64,000 bases of DNA from Nanoperiomorbus sp963522845 (lineage in GTDB: Bacteria > Patescibacteriota > Saccharimonadia > Saccharimonadales > Saccharimonadaceae): contig CAUQYZ010000001.1 in assembly GCA_963522845.1 (NCBI GenBank), positions 124,001-188,000 on the forward strand, read 5' to 3'. Below, piece by piece: positions 25,431 through 33,995 of the stretch. Every line of letters starts with the position of its first letter. The stretch's first letter is position 1. The position numbers and the translations under genes are program-made. The notes under the pieces were generated by a model. It was not told where the DNA came from. It did no database searches and worked only from the letters and a program-made list of their open reading frames with translations.

Positions 25431-26705
25431 CTAGTGTACCGGCTTGACGAAGGGCATGTCCGGATTTGCCTCAGCGATCCGAAGTAGCTCGTTGTACTTC
25501 GCCACCCGGTCAGTCCGGCTAAGCGAGCCTGTCTTGATCTGACCGCAGCCCAGACCAACCGCCAAGTGAGCGATAGTCGTGTCCTCAGTCTCGCCACTCC
25601 GATGACTCATCACTGTATTAAAGCCATTCGCTTTAGCCAGCTTGACGGCATCAATCGTCTCACTGAGCGAGCCAATCTGATTAGGCTTGACCAAAATGGC
25701 GTTGCTGGCCTTGAGGTCAATTGCTTTCTGAAGACGCTGAGTGTTAGTCACCAGTAAGTCGTCGCCCACTAGCTGCGTCTCAGCGCCTAGTCTTTCGGTC
25801 AGTTTGGTCCAGCCAGTCCAGTCTTCCTCGGCTAAGCCATCCTCGACACTAGCCAGCGGATTACCCGCCACCAACCCCCGGACATAATCTATCATCTGAT
25901 CGGTATTCAGCTTAGCATTATCATTCTTTAGCTCATAGTAGCCATCACGGTAGAACTCGCTAGCCGCCACATCCAGCGCCAAGACAAAATCTTGCCCCAG
26001 CTGATAGCCCGCCTGAGTCACCGCCTGTTCAATTAGTTTAAGCGGCTCGCCATTACCGCCCCGTAAATGCGGAGCATAGCCGCCCTCGTCGCCTACGGTA
26101 GTGGGATAGCCCTGCTCCTTTAGAATCTTACCCAGATGATGAAAGACCTCACTTGCCTGCCTCACCGCCTCGGCAAAGCTGGGCGCTCCGATCGGCATGA
26201 TCATGTATTCTTGGATATCAGTCGTCCAGTTGGCATGCGCTCCGCCGTTCATGATGTTCATCATCGGCAACGGTAATGAAGTCTCGCTAGTATCAGTTAG
26301 CTGAGCGATATAGTGCCACAGTGCCAAATCTTCTGACGAGGCCGCCGCCTTAGCGGTCGCTAACGACACCGCTAAGATGGCATTAGCTCCCAGCTTAGAC
26401 TTGTTGTCAGTACCATCCAGTTGTAGCATAGCCCGGTCAACTGCCCTCTGATCAGTTGCCTCCATGCCAATTAATGACGGCGCAATCTGTTGGTTGACAT
26501 TAGCTACCGCCCTATCGACACCCTTGCCCATAAAACGGCTGCCACCATCTCTTAACTCTAAGGCTTCAGCCGCCCCGGTCGAAGCACCGCTCGGCACGGC
26601 GGCTCGACCACGAGAGCCGTCATCCAGCCCAACTACCGCTTCAACCGTCGGGTTGCCCCGTGAGTCTAGAATCCAGCGAGCTTGCACTTTACTAATTTTT
26701 GCCAT
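25431..26705 (-). CDS. eno: Enolase
   Basis: Converts 2-phosphoglycerate to phosphoenolpyruvate. 424 residues with ILDSRGNPT, SGASTG, the MMNIMNGGAHA loop, VGDEGGYAP (catalytic Glu), the Mg ligands in LALDVAASEF, SVEDGLAE and GDDLLVTN, the catalytic Lys in LVKPNQIGS and SHRSGETEDTTIAHLAVG. Complete. It has a TATAAT further upstream and an AAAGAGGG site, so a short leader. Together with gpmA and pyk in this window it completes the payoff phase from 3-phosphoglycerate to pyruvate. Confidence 0.97.
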   Translation of the reverse strand: MAKISKVQARWILDSRGNPTVEAVVGLDDGSRGRAAVPSGASTGAAEALELRDGGSRFMGKGVDRAVANVNQQIAPSLIGMEATDQRAVDRAMLQLDGTDNKSKLGANAILAVSLATAKAAASSEDLALWHYIAQLTDTSETSLPLPMMNIMNGGAHANWTTDIQEYMIMPIGAPSFAEAVRQASEVFHHLGKILKEQGYPTTVGDEGGYAPHLRGGNGEPLKLIEQAVTQAGYQLGQDFVLALDVAASEFYRDGYYELKNDNAKLNTDQMIDYVRGLVAGNPLASVEDGLAEEDWTGWTKLTERLGAETQLVGDDLLVTNTQRLQKAIDLKASNAILVKPNQIGSLSETIDAVKLAKANGFNTVMSHRSGETEDTTIAHLAVGLGCGQIKTGSLSRTDRVAKYNELLRIAEANPDMPFVKPVH

Positions 26706-26812
26706 TTTATACCCTCTTTCTTTACTGCTGGTATTATACCATTATCCATGCCGGCCAGTTTCCGAGCCGCTTTACATCAGCTAATGATGCTTGAAGTATA
26801 TCAAATAAAGCC

Positions 26813-26889
26813 TGGTACTCCAGGAGGGATTCGAACCCCCGACACGGTGGATAGAAGCCACCTGCTCTAATCCCCTGAGCTACTGGAGC
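26813..26889 (-). tRNA. tRNA-Arg (UCU)
   Basis: 77-nt cloverleaf with encoded CCA. Acceptor GCTCCAG/CTGGAGT, anticodon stem GGTGG/CCACC around CTTCTAT (UCU), T-arm GGGGG TTCGAAT CCCTC with one wobble. Confidence 0.94.
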
Positions 26890-26930
26890 ACAGCACCATT
26901 ATAACATCATCTTTCGATAGCCAAATTCCT

Positions 26931-28700
26931 CTACACCAAATCTTTCCGGTAGAGGTCATGATAGAATTGACAGCTACGTAGTAGATCCTGATGAGTGCCA
27001 CTGGCGACGATCTTACCTTTATCAACGACGAAGATTCGGTCACTGTCGATGACTGTAGAGAGACGGTGGGCGACAATCAGAATGGTATATTCACCCTGGA
27101 GGTTGCCGATAGCTCGCTGGATCTGCTCCTGAGTCTCGTTATCCAGAGCACTGGTGGCTTCGTCGAAGAGGATCACTTCTGTCTTCTTGAGTAGGGCTCG
27201 AGCGATAGCCAGACGTTGGCGTTGTCCACCTGATAGTATGACACCGCCCTCACCCAGCATAGTCTCATAGCCTTCCGGCAAGGACATGATGTAGTCATCG
27301 ATGCAGGCTGCCTGACAGACTGAGCGTATCTCTCGCATGCTAGCACCGGGTTTAGCAATCAGCAGGTTGTCCTTGATTGAGAAGTTAAAGATATAGGGTG
27401 ATTGGGTGATGATTGACATATTGTTTCTGATAGAGTCACGGGTTAGTGATTCGATGTCGTAGCCATCCAGCTTGATGGTACCGCTGTCGGCATGGTAGAG
27501 ACGAGTGATCAGGTTAAAGATGGTAGTCTTGCCTGCTCCGCTCCGCCCGACGAAAGCAACCCGCTCGTTGGGATGAACCGTAAAGCTAATCCCGTTCAAC
27601 ACCGGACGCTTGCGACCATCACGATCATAGCTAAAGCTGACCTGATCAAACTCAACCTTTCCCTCTAAGCGATCCAAGCCGATGTCACCAAACTTTTCTT
27701 TATCAAATACTTTGTTATCAATTACCTCATAGACTCGGTCGGCAGCCAGATTAAACTTTTCAGCATAGTCAATGAGCCAAGTAATGTGAGTTACCAGACT
27801 GATAATCTCACTCCGATAGTTAAATATTATTACTATGACGGGAATAGTTATCAGGTTGTGACGAAGTAGCACAACCGCCAGCACCACGAACAGGAAGCCA
27901 AGCAGCGTCTCCAGAGAATCAGCCACAAGCCAATGTCGCCAACGAGTGGAACGCTCTTTAATCTCGCCACGATTAGTCTGATCTATTCGCTCCGACATCT
28001 TACTCAGTACGGTTGTCCCGGCATTTAGCACCTTAATATCCCTGACGCCCCGCATCATTTCGCTAGTTAAGCCGGTCATCTTTTCTTCCAGCTTCCTGGT
28101 TTTACGTTTGATCTCATACTCCCGCTTCATACCTCGGCGCTTGATAGCATAAGTGACTAGTACTGTGATAAGAGCATAGATAAACATGTACTTATTCATG
28201 ACAAAGATCGCCCCCATTACTCCGACACGAGTCAGCACTGCAGTGATCTCGGAGATGCCCTCTCCGAGCACATAGCTGACATCATTAGCGTCGTTATTGA
28301 TCCGAATAATGAGTAGTCCAGTCGTAGCCTTGTCAATCTCTCGCACCTCCAGCTTCAATGCTTCACGAGTCAGCTCCATTCGGAGCTTTGTCATTATCTG
28401 AATAAAGAGTTTCAAATATACGTAGCGATCAATATAGTTTAGAATATTCTGAAACAGACCGATACCACAGACTGCTAGCGATGTATAGAGCAGTTGGTCT
28501 AAATGATTGCTAGTCAGATCAAGAATTCGTTGCGCTGCTAGCATAGGAATAATTACACTGACGGGGATCTCGATCAGACCGAAAGCGATGTAAATGATAA
28601 CATATTTCCTTGACGACTTAGTATACCTAGCCGTGCGACGCAAGTTACGCCAGAAGGTCTTTGGTCTCTGCTTAGTCTCGTCTTGAGCTGGCTTATCCAC
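26931..28700 (-). CDS. ABC exporter (fused membrane and ATPase domains)
   Basis: About 590 residues: six membrane helices followed by an ATPase domain. The ATPase has GRSGAGKTT (Walker A), TQSPYIF (Q-loop), LSGGQRQRLAIARALLK, VILFDEATSALD and the switch VAHRLSTV, so all catalytic motifs are intact. It is a half-transporter of the MsbA/multidrug/lipid type; the substrate is unknown. The true start is uncertain: the frame is open to 28781, but the last part of the DedA gene occupies 28693-28781, so I chose GTG 28698-28700, which overlaps the DedA stop by 8 bp and leaves a basic leader before the first helix. Confidence 0.9.
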   Translation of the reverse strand: MDKPAQDETKQRPKTFWRNLRRTARYTKSSRKYVIIYIAFGLIEIPVSVIIPMLAAQRILDLTSNHLDQLLYTSLAVCGIGLFQNILNYIDRYVYLKLFIQIMTKLRMELTREALKLEVREIDKATTGLLIIRINNDANDVSYVLGEGISEITAVLTRVGVMGAIFVMNKYMFIYALITVLVTYAIKRRGMKREYEIKRKTRKLEEKMTGLTSEMMRGVRDIKVLNAGTTVLSKMSERIDQTNRGEIKERSTRWRHWLVADSLETLLGFLFVVLAVVLLRHNLITIPVIVIIFNYRSEIISLVTHITWLIDYAEKFNLAADRVYEVIDNKVFDKEKFGDIGLDRLEGKVEFDQVSFSYDRDGRKRPVLNGISFTVHPNERVAFVGRSGAGKTTIFNLITRLYHADSGTIKLDGYDIESLTRDSIRNNMSIITQSPYIFNFSIKDNLLIAKPGASMREIRSVCQAACIDDYIMSLPEGYETMLGEGGVILSGGQRQRLAIARALLKKTEVILFDEATSALDNETQEQIQRAIGNLQGEYTILIVAHRLSTVIDSDRIFVVDKGKIVASGTHQDLLRSCQFYHDLYRKDLV

Positions 28701-29379
28701 GAGGATCGGACTCGCTTTCTTTGGCGTCTTTACCCTCCTTAGCCCGACTCGTCCGACGGGAGGAAGGGTGGCGAAAACCAAACCACCAGACCAGTACGAT
28801 TACGGCTACCACGACACAGATCGCCAGCACCACATCAGAGAACTTATCGAAGAAGCCGAGGATTGACTGCCAGTTGTCACCTAGATTGTGGCCGATGACC
28901 ACCAGTACCGTATTCCAGACCGCCGAACCTAGGATGGTGTAGACGAGGAATCGCCCCATCGGCATCTCGCTCATACCGGCCGGGATAGAGATCAAGCTCC
29001 GCAAGATCGGCACACAGCGGCAGAAAAGAACTGTGATATTACCCTTATCATCAAACCAACTGTCGGCTCGCTCAATATCTGCCGGTCTGAGACGTAGCAC
29101 TTTACCCGGCTTGCCCGACACCAGCTTCTTAAGCCGTTCAACCTTGAGAATCTTACCAATATAATAGAGCAAAACCGCCCCCACTAATGCCCCTAGTGTC
29201 GCCGCTGCAATCATGCCGACCATCCCTAGCTTACCGCCCAACGCCGTAGCCGTCAGCGCCCCACCAAACAACAGGATAACCTCAGATGGAACCGGCGGAA
29301 AAATATTCTCAACCGCCACCAGCAGGAACACCCCTAGGTAGCCCCAATGATTCATAATACCGACAATTGTCTCTTGCAT
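28693..29379 (-). CDS. DedA-family membrane protein
   Basis: 228 residues with the DedA/SNARE-associated fold: GYLGVFLLVAVENIFPPVPSEVILLFGG at the N-terminus, a membrane-embedded loop, FCRCVPILRSLISIPAGMSEM (the conserved F-x-R-x-x-P...R-x-x-x-x-x-x-A-G motif) and two C-terminal helices, then a charged tail. Members flip or transport phospholipid carriers and affect membrane potential. Start moved to ATG 29377-29379, because the longer frame runs into tRNA-Gly. That ATG is 12 nt after the tRNA CCA end with AAGGA between, suggesting read-through transcription from the tRNA and processing. Confidence 0.92.
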   Translation of the reverse strand: MQETIVGIMNHWGYLGVFLLVAVENIFPPVPSEVILLFGGALTATALGGKLGMVGMIAAATLGALVGAVLLYYIGKILKVERLKKLVSGKPGKVLRLRPADIERADSWFDDKGNITVLFCRCVPILRSLISIPAGMSEMPMGRFLVYTILGSAVWNTVLVVIGHNLGDNWQSILGFFDKFSDVVLAICVVVAVIVLVWWFGFRHPSSRRTSRAKEGKDAKESESDPRG

Positions 29380-29391
29380 AATATAAGTCCT

Positions 29392-29466
29392 TGGTGCGGG
29401 CGGAGAGAGTCGAACTCTCGTCACAAGTTTGGAAAACTTGGATATTAACCGCTATACGACACCCGC
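29392..29466 (-). tRNA. tRNA-Gly (UCC)
   Basis: 75-nt cloverleaf with encoded CCA. Acceptor GCGGGTG/CGCCCGC, anticodon stem CAAGT/ACTTG around TTTCCAA (UCC), T-arm GAGAG TTCGACT CTCTC. The DedA gene starts 12 nt downstream. Confidence 0.95.
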
Positions 29467-29524
29467 AACATGGCTATTATAGCATAGCCAAACCGCACAC
29501 ATTTTAAGCTCGCTCAGGTAGCGG

Positions 29525-30634
29525 CTAGATAAACCGCTTGCGCCCTGCCTGCTGAAACTCCGCCAGAAGCTCTCGCTGCTTTTTAGTCAGTCCGGTCGGT
29601 GTATCAACTCTAATAGTTACTATCTGAGGGCCCCGATCACGTCCTTGCCCCCGCGGCGCCCCGTGCCCACTCAGTCGAAAGTCTGTACCCGATTGCGTCC
29701 CCGCCGGCACTTTCATCACTAAGGGACCGTCTACCGTCTCTACTTCCAGCTCACAGCCCAAGCTGGCATCCACCATTGAGACATGCTCCTCACTCAGCAC
29801 CAGATCACCATCCCGAGTGAATTTCTTGTCCGGCTGAACGTGAATTAAGACATACAGGTCGCCCGGTCGTCCGTCCTTGACCGCCTCACCCCGCCCCGAC
29901 AAGCGAATTGCCGAGCCTTCGTCCACCCCGGCGGGGATCTTGAGCTTGATCGACTGCCTCTCTCTCACCACGCCCTTACCACTACACTTAGTACATTTCT
30001 TGTCCGCCACCTTGCCGTCACCACCGCAAGTACGGCAAGTGGTCGCCTGCTGCACCCGACCGAACAGCGAGTTAACTATATGCACTTCCTGCCCGCTACC
30101 GCCACAGGTCGGACAGGTCTTCTGTTCGTAGCCGGGCTCAGCTCCATCGCCGTGACAACGATCACAGGTAATGTTAGTGTTAATGACGATAGTTTTCTCC
30201 GTGCCAAAGATAGCCTCGCTAAACGATACCGTCACTGCTGTCTCGATATCTCTGCCGTGACGAGAGCGACGACGGGCGGTGGTCTGTCCGCCACCAAAGA
30301 ATTGACTAAAGATATCGCCCATATCACCGAAGCTGTCAAAATCGAAATGCACTTCCTGGCCATTAAAGCCGGCAAACGGATTGCCACCTCCGCCGGCCGC
30401 CGCTCCACCGACTCCGGCATGTCCGAACTGGTCGTAACGGCGTCGTTTATCGCTATCTTTAAGCACTTCGTAGGCTTCATTCACTTCCTTGAATCTAGCC
30501 TCCGATTCTTTATCACCCGGATTGCGATCGGGGTGGTATTTCATGGCTAGTTTACGAAAAGACTTCTTGATCTCATCAGCCGAGGCGCCTTTCTTGACGC
30601 CTAATACATCATAGTAATCCCTCTTTTCTGGCAT
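29525..30634 (-). CDS. dnaJ: Chaperone DnaJ
   Basis: Type I Hsp40, co-chaperone that delivers clients to DnaK and stimulates its ATPase. 369 residues: J-domain with HPD (YHPDRNPGDKE), Gly/Phe-rich region (about 75-115), four CxxCxGxG zinc motifs (CDRCHGDG, CPTCGGSG, CRTCGGDG, CTKCSGKG), then two beta domains. Complete. The ATG lies 6 nt after TATAAT, and a CIRCE operator covers the -35 region, so it is an HrcA-controlled leaderless transcript, separate from dnaK. Confidence 0.97.
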   Translation of the reverse strand: MPEKRDYYDVLGVKKGASADEIKKSFRKLAMKYHPDRNPGDKESEARFKEVNEAYEVLKDSDKRRRYDQFGHAGVGGAAAGGGGNPFAGFNGQEVHFDFDSFGDMGDIFSQFFGGGQTTARRRSRHGRDIETAVTVSFSEAIFGTEKTIVINTNITCDRCHGDGAEPGYEQKTCPTCGGSGQEVHIVNSLFGRVQQATTCRTCGGDGKVADKKCTKCSGKGVVRERQSIKLKIPAGVDEGSAIRLSGRGEAVKDGRPGDLYVLIHVQPDKKFTRDGDLVLSEEHVSMVDASLGCELEVETVDGPLVMKVPAGTQSGTDFRLSGHGAPRGQGRDRGPQIVTIRVDTPTGLTKKQRELLAEFQQAGRKRFI

Positions 30635-30678
30635 GGTGTGATTATACTATACTGGCACTCAGCTAGCAAGAGTGCTAA
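30635..30678 (-). promoter_or_regulatory. dnaJ promoter with CIRCE operator
   Basis: On the minus strand TTAGCACTC, 9 nt, GAGTGCCAG (30678-30652): a CIRCE with one changed arm. The 9-nt spacer begins TTGCTA, which acts as -35 hexamer with 17 nt to TATAAT (30646-30641), 6 nt before the dnaJ ATG. The TTAG of the left arm also contains the stop codon of the SGNH gene. Confidence 0.9.
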
Positions 30679-31808
30679 TCGTCACCCTTAACGATCTTAA
30701 ACTTCCGGCTCACACTGGTACCATCACTAAACTTAACCTTGACCGTGTGCTCACCGGTCTTCAATTCATCCAGATAGTCATGGTCGATGACCAGCTTGGT
30801 CCGGTCGCCGGCACCGCCGGCACGATAGTTGGTCCGGTCAATCGTCTCGCCGTCCATTTCTACACCGGCATAATACCCTTCTGACACGTAGAACCACTCC
30901 GCCGGCTTCGACAAAGTCACTACTAAGTCCTGCTTAGATCGAGACCGATAGTCAGAGAGAGGCGAAATCAGGCAGGGTTGTTGGCCGGTAGACGCCACTC
31001 GCCCCAGCGCATCCGACCACAGCTCAGCTAGCTTCTGATAGCCGGCCTGGTTCATGTGGGTGCCGTCAGTCAGCTGCTCCTGATGAGACTTGAAGTAATC
31101 GTAGGCGGAAGTATCGCCGATATAGACATCTCGTTCACTCGCCAGATGCCCTAGCCGGATATTGAGATGCCGTGCCTGCTCATCGTCAAGCAGGCTGGAG
31201 TAGGGAATATTATTAACGATAACCATCTTAGCCCCATTACGCTTGACACGATCAGCTATCTCCCGCAGATGATCCACGATCTCGTCGATCGGCAGCCTCT
31301 TGACAAGGTCGTTAGTACCCAGCATCACCTGGACGACTTCCACCTTATTCTTCTTAAACTCTTTTAGTGTCGGCTCCAGCAGTTTATCCAGCCAGTCCGT
31401 CGTTGTCGATCCATTGGCACCCCGGTTAATCGCCCGATAATCACTACCCAGGCGTTGCGCCTCCAGGGTCGGGGCCGGTATCGCCTTTTGACAGCAACCG
31501 TATGTCAGTGAATCACCGATGAAACCAACTGTCTTGCTATACGGCATCACCAGTGACTGCTTGGCAACCGGCTTCCTGCTCGGGCTATTAGTCTTATCGT
31601 GATGTGTTAGCTTCCACCAGCCTAAGCCTAGGATCCCACTTAGTATCACCACCATCACAATCAGCGCCACCAGCGTCCGAGTCTTCAGCTCGGAGAGCTT
31701 CGTCATTCGGCGTCGCAGAACTTTAGACCGCCGTCGGACTCGAAAGGCCTTCGCTTGATCCTTAGTCTGATCCTTCTTGCTCTTAGTGGAACGCTGCTTG
31801 ATTGACAT
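30675..31808 (-). CDS. Membrane-anchored SGNH/GDSL hydrolase
   Basis: 377 residues. A basic cytosolic start (residues 1-42), one membrane helix (ALIVMVVILSGILGLGWW), then an extracellular SGNH esterase domain: block I GFIGDSLTYG with the catalytic Ser, the Gly in RGANGS, block III LGTND and block V DGTHMNQAGY with the catalytic Asp and His. A C-terminal beta domain of about 100 residues follows. Possible substrates are acyl or acetyl groups on envelope glycans; this is family-level inference. ATG lies 7 nt after TATAAT. Its stop codon falls inside the dnaJ CIRCE. Confidence 0.88.
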   Translation of the reverse strand: MSIKQRSTKSKKDQTKDQAKAFRVRRRSKVLRRRMTKLSELKTRTLVALIVMVVILSGILGLGWWKLTHHDKTNSPSRKPVAKQSLVMPYSKTVGFIGDSLTYGCCQKAIPAPTLEAQRLGSDYRAINRGANGSTTTDWLDKLLEPTLKEFKKNKVEVVQVMLGTNDLVKRLPIDEIVDHLREIADRVKRNGAKMVIVNNIPYSSLLDDEQARHLNIRLGHLASERDVYIGDTSAYDYFKSHQEQLTDGTHMNQAGYQKLAELWSDALGRVASTGQQPCLISPLSDYRSRSKQDLVVTLSKPAEWFYVSEGYYAGVEMDGETIDRTNYRAGGAGDRTKLVIDHDYLDELKTGEHTVKVKFSDGTSVSRKFKIVKGDD

Positions 31809-31839
31809 GATTAGTATTATAGCTTAGACCCAAGCAAAG

Positions 31840-31869
31840 TAGTGCAACGACGCTACGATCATTGCACTA
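31840..31869 (-). terminator. Candidate dnaK terminator
   Basis: Inverted repeat TAGTGCAA/TTGCACTA (31840-31847, 31862-31869) 24 bp after the dnaK stop; only a short T-rich stretch follows on the minus strand. Confidence 0.5.
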
Positions 31870-31892
31870 TTTGCCTCTGATAGTAGCAGAAG

Positions 31893-33788
31893 TTACTTCT
31901 TATCTACCACCTCGCCTTCAACGGTGTCGCCATCAGCCCCGCCGGATTCACCTGACTTCTGATCACCTGACTGTTTAGCCGACTCAGTAGCCGCTTGGTA
32001 GAGCTTCGCCCCGATGCTTTGCATCTTCTCAGACAACTCTTTAGTGGCTGACTCCAGCTCATCCTTCGACTCAGCCTTGAGATGTTTTTCCGCCTCAGCT
32101 ACCGCTTCGGTCAGTGCCTTTTTGTCATCCTCGGCAATCTTCTCTTTGAACTCATCTGGCATCTTCTTTGCCTGGTAGATCATGCTCTCTAATGTGTTGC
32201 GGGCATCAGTCATCTCTCGCTTTTGCTTATCTTCTTCGGCGTGAGCCTCTGCTTCTGCTTGCGCCTTGGCGATATCCTCCTTAGACAAGTTGCCACTGTT
32301 CTGAATGGTGATTGACTGCTCTTTACCCGTCCCTTTGTCTTTGGCTGAGACATTCAGAATACCGTTAGCATCGATGTTGAAAGTCACTTCTATCTGAGGT
32401 ACGCCACGTGGTGCCGGAGCAATGCCATCCAGGATAAACCTGCCTAGCGACTTGTTGTCACTAGCAAACTCTCGCTCACCCTGAAGCACATTGATCTCAA
32501 CCTGCGGCTGGTTATCGGCTGCCGTCGAGAAAACTTGCGACTTGCTAGTCGGGATGGTCGAATTACGCTCGATCAGCTTAGTGGATACCCCGCCCATCGT
32601 CTCGATACCTAGCGACAGCGGCGTGACATCTAGCAGCAGAACGTCCTTGACGTCACCCGACAAGACTCCGCCCTGAATAGCGGCGCCATCAGCTACTACT
32701 TCGTCAGGGTTAACACCAGCCATCGGATCTTTCTTAAAGATACTCTTGGCTTTGTCTACCACTGCCGGCATGCGAGTCATACCACCGACTAAGACAACAT
32801 GACCAATGTCGGCCGGTTTGATGCCGGCGTCTTTCATCGCCTTATCACACGGTCCGGCTAGGCGATCGATCAGGTCGGAACACCAATCAATCATCTCTGC
32901 CCTGGTTAGCTTGGTCTCAAAGTGCTTCGGACCATTAGCATCAGCAGTGATGAAGGGTAAGCTTACCTCATATTCGGTAGTAGTACTCAGCTCCTTCTTA
33001 GCTTTCTCGGCCTCATCCTTGAGTCGTTGCATAGCAGCCTTATCACCCGACAGGTCAATACCGGTATCATTCTTAAACTTGTCTAAGAAGTGATTGACGA
33101 TCCGGTTGTCAAAGTCTTCGCCACCCAGGTGAGTATCACCATTAGTCGACTTAACCTCAAAGACTCCGTCACCCAGCTCCAGGATAGAGACATCAAAGGT
33201 ACCGCCACCCAAGTCAAAGACGACTATCTTCTCATCGTTATTTTTCTCCAGTCCATAGGCTAGCGCTGCTGCCGTCGGCTCATTGACAATCCGCTTAACT
33301 TCCAGCCCGGCGATTTTACCGGCATCTTTGGTCGCCTGACGTTGACTATCGTCAAAGTAGGCAGGAACAGTGATCACCGCTTCGGTGACAGGTTGACCCA
33401 GGTACTTCTCAGCATCAGCCTTGATCTTCGACAAGATCATGGCACTAATTTCCTCCGGGCTATAAACCTTACCTTGAAGCTCGACCGCCGCATTACCTTT
33501 ATTGTTAACTATCTTATACGGCATAATCTTGATATCGTTCTGAACTTCCGGATCCTTAAACCGACGACCGATCAATCGCTTGATGGCATAGATCGTATTC
33601 TCAGCGTTAACCACCCGCTGTCGCTCAGCCACTTGTCCGACCAAACGTTCGCTCTTGCTATTGATCGCCACGACCGAAGGAGTGGTACGATTGCCTTCCT
33701 TATTGGTGATGATCTCAGGTTTACCGGCCACCAGATAAGCAAAAGCACTATTGGTCGTCCCCAAGTCAATCCCGATAATTGCACTCAT
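31893..33788 (-). CDS. dnaK: Chaperone DnaK (Hsp70)
   Basis: ATP-driven protein-folding chaperone. 631 residues: IIGIDLGTTNSAFAY, VPAYFDDSQRQATKDAG, NEPTAAALAYG, VFDLGGGTFDVS, VLVGGMTRMPAV, the linker VLLLDVTPLSLGIET and a substrate domain, ending in an acidic-rich tail with EGEVVDKK. I chose ATG 33786-33788, 9 nt after AGAAAGG, rather than an ATG three codons earlier that touches the ribosome-binding site. Unlike most genes here it has a leader of about 80 nt with a strong palindrome. Control by HrcA through the perfect CIRCE upstream. Confidence 0.98.
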   Translation of the reverse strand: MSAIIGIDLGTTNSAFAYLVAGKPEIITNKEGNRTTPSVVAINSKSERLVGQVAERQRVVNAENTIYAIKRLIGRRFKDPEVQNDIKIMPYKIVNNKGNAAVELQGKVYSPEEISAMILSKIKADAEKYLGQPVTEAVITVPAYFDDSQRQATKDAGKIAGLEVKRIVNEPTAAALAYGLEKNNDEKIVVFDLGGGTFDVSILELGDGVFEVKSTNGDTHLGGEDFDNRIVNHFLDKFKNDTGIDLSGDKAAMQRLKDEAEKAKKELSTTTEYEVSLPFITADANGPKHFETKLTRAEMIDWCSDLIDRLAGPCDKAMKDAGIKPADIGHVVLVGGMTRMPAVVDKAKSIFKKDPMAGVNPDEVVADGAAIQGGVLSGDVKDVLLLDVTPLSLGIETMGGVSTKLIERNSTIPTSKSQVFSTAADNQPQVEINVLQGEREFASDNKSLGRFILDGIAPAPRGVPQIEVTFNIDANGILNVSAKDKGTGKEQSITIQNSGNLSKEDIAKAQAEAEAHAEEDKQKREMTDARNTLESMIYQAKKMPDEFKEKIAEDDKKALTEAVAEAEKHLKAESKDELESATKELSEKMQSIGAKLYQAATESAKQSGDQKSGESGGADGDTVEGEVVDKK

Positions 33789-33831
33789 ATATTTCATCCT
33801 TTCTATTACAAATTCATCTACCCTAACCTGT

Positions 33832-33853
33832 TTAATGCTAATGTTAGCATTAA
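33832..33853 (-). repeat. 22-bp palindrome in the dnaK 5' leader
   Basis: Perfect 10-bp arms (TTAATGCTAA and TTAGCATTAA) separated by 2 nt. It lies between the -10 hexamer of dnaK and its ribosome-binding site, starting a few nt after the predicted transcription start, so the dnaK mRNA would begin with a stable hairpin. Confidence 0.8.
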
Positions 33854-33899
33854 CTGTATTCAGTATAGATTTTTAGCACTCACGTGTCAAGAGTGCTAA
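33854..33899 (-). promoter_or_regulatory. dnaK promoter with perfect CIRCE operator
   Basis: Minus strand: TTAGCACTC, 9 nt, GAGTGCTAA (33899-33873), the exact CIRCE consensus. The spacer starts with TTGACA, followed by 17 nt and TATACT (about 33867-33862). HrcA bound here would cover the -35. Confidence 0.95.
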
Positions 33900-33933
33900 A
33901 TGTTGTAATTATGCCTACTTCGCAGAACTAAAT

Positions 33934-33968
33934 AAAATCCCTCTGTTCAGAAGAGGGATAGGGTTTTG
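33934..33968 (-). terminator. Intrinsic terminator of the P-loop protein gene
   Basis: ATCCCTCT/AGAGGGAT stem (33937-33944 and 33952-33959) followed on the minus strand by TTTTATTT. It is 28 bp after the stop of the gene ending at 33996. Confidence 0.75.
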
Positions 33969-33995
33969 CCGAGAGTAGCCCCCAGCCAATTCGAC

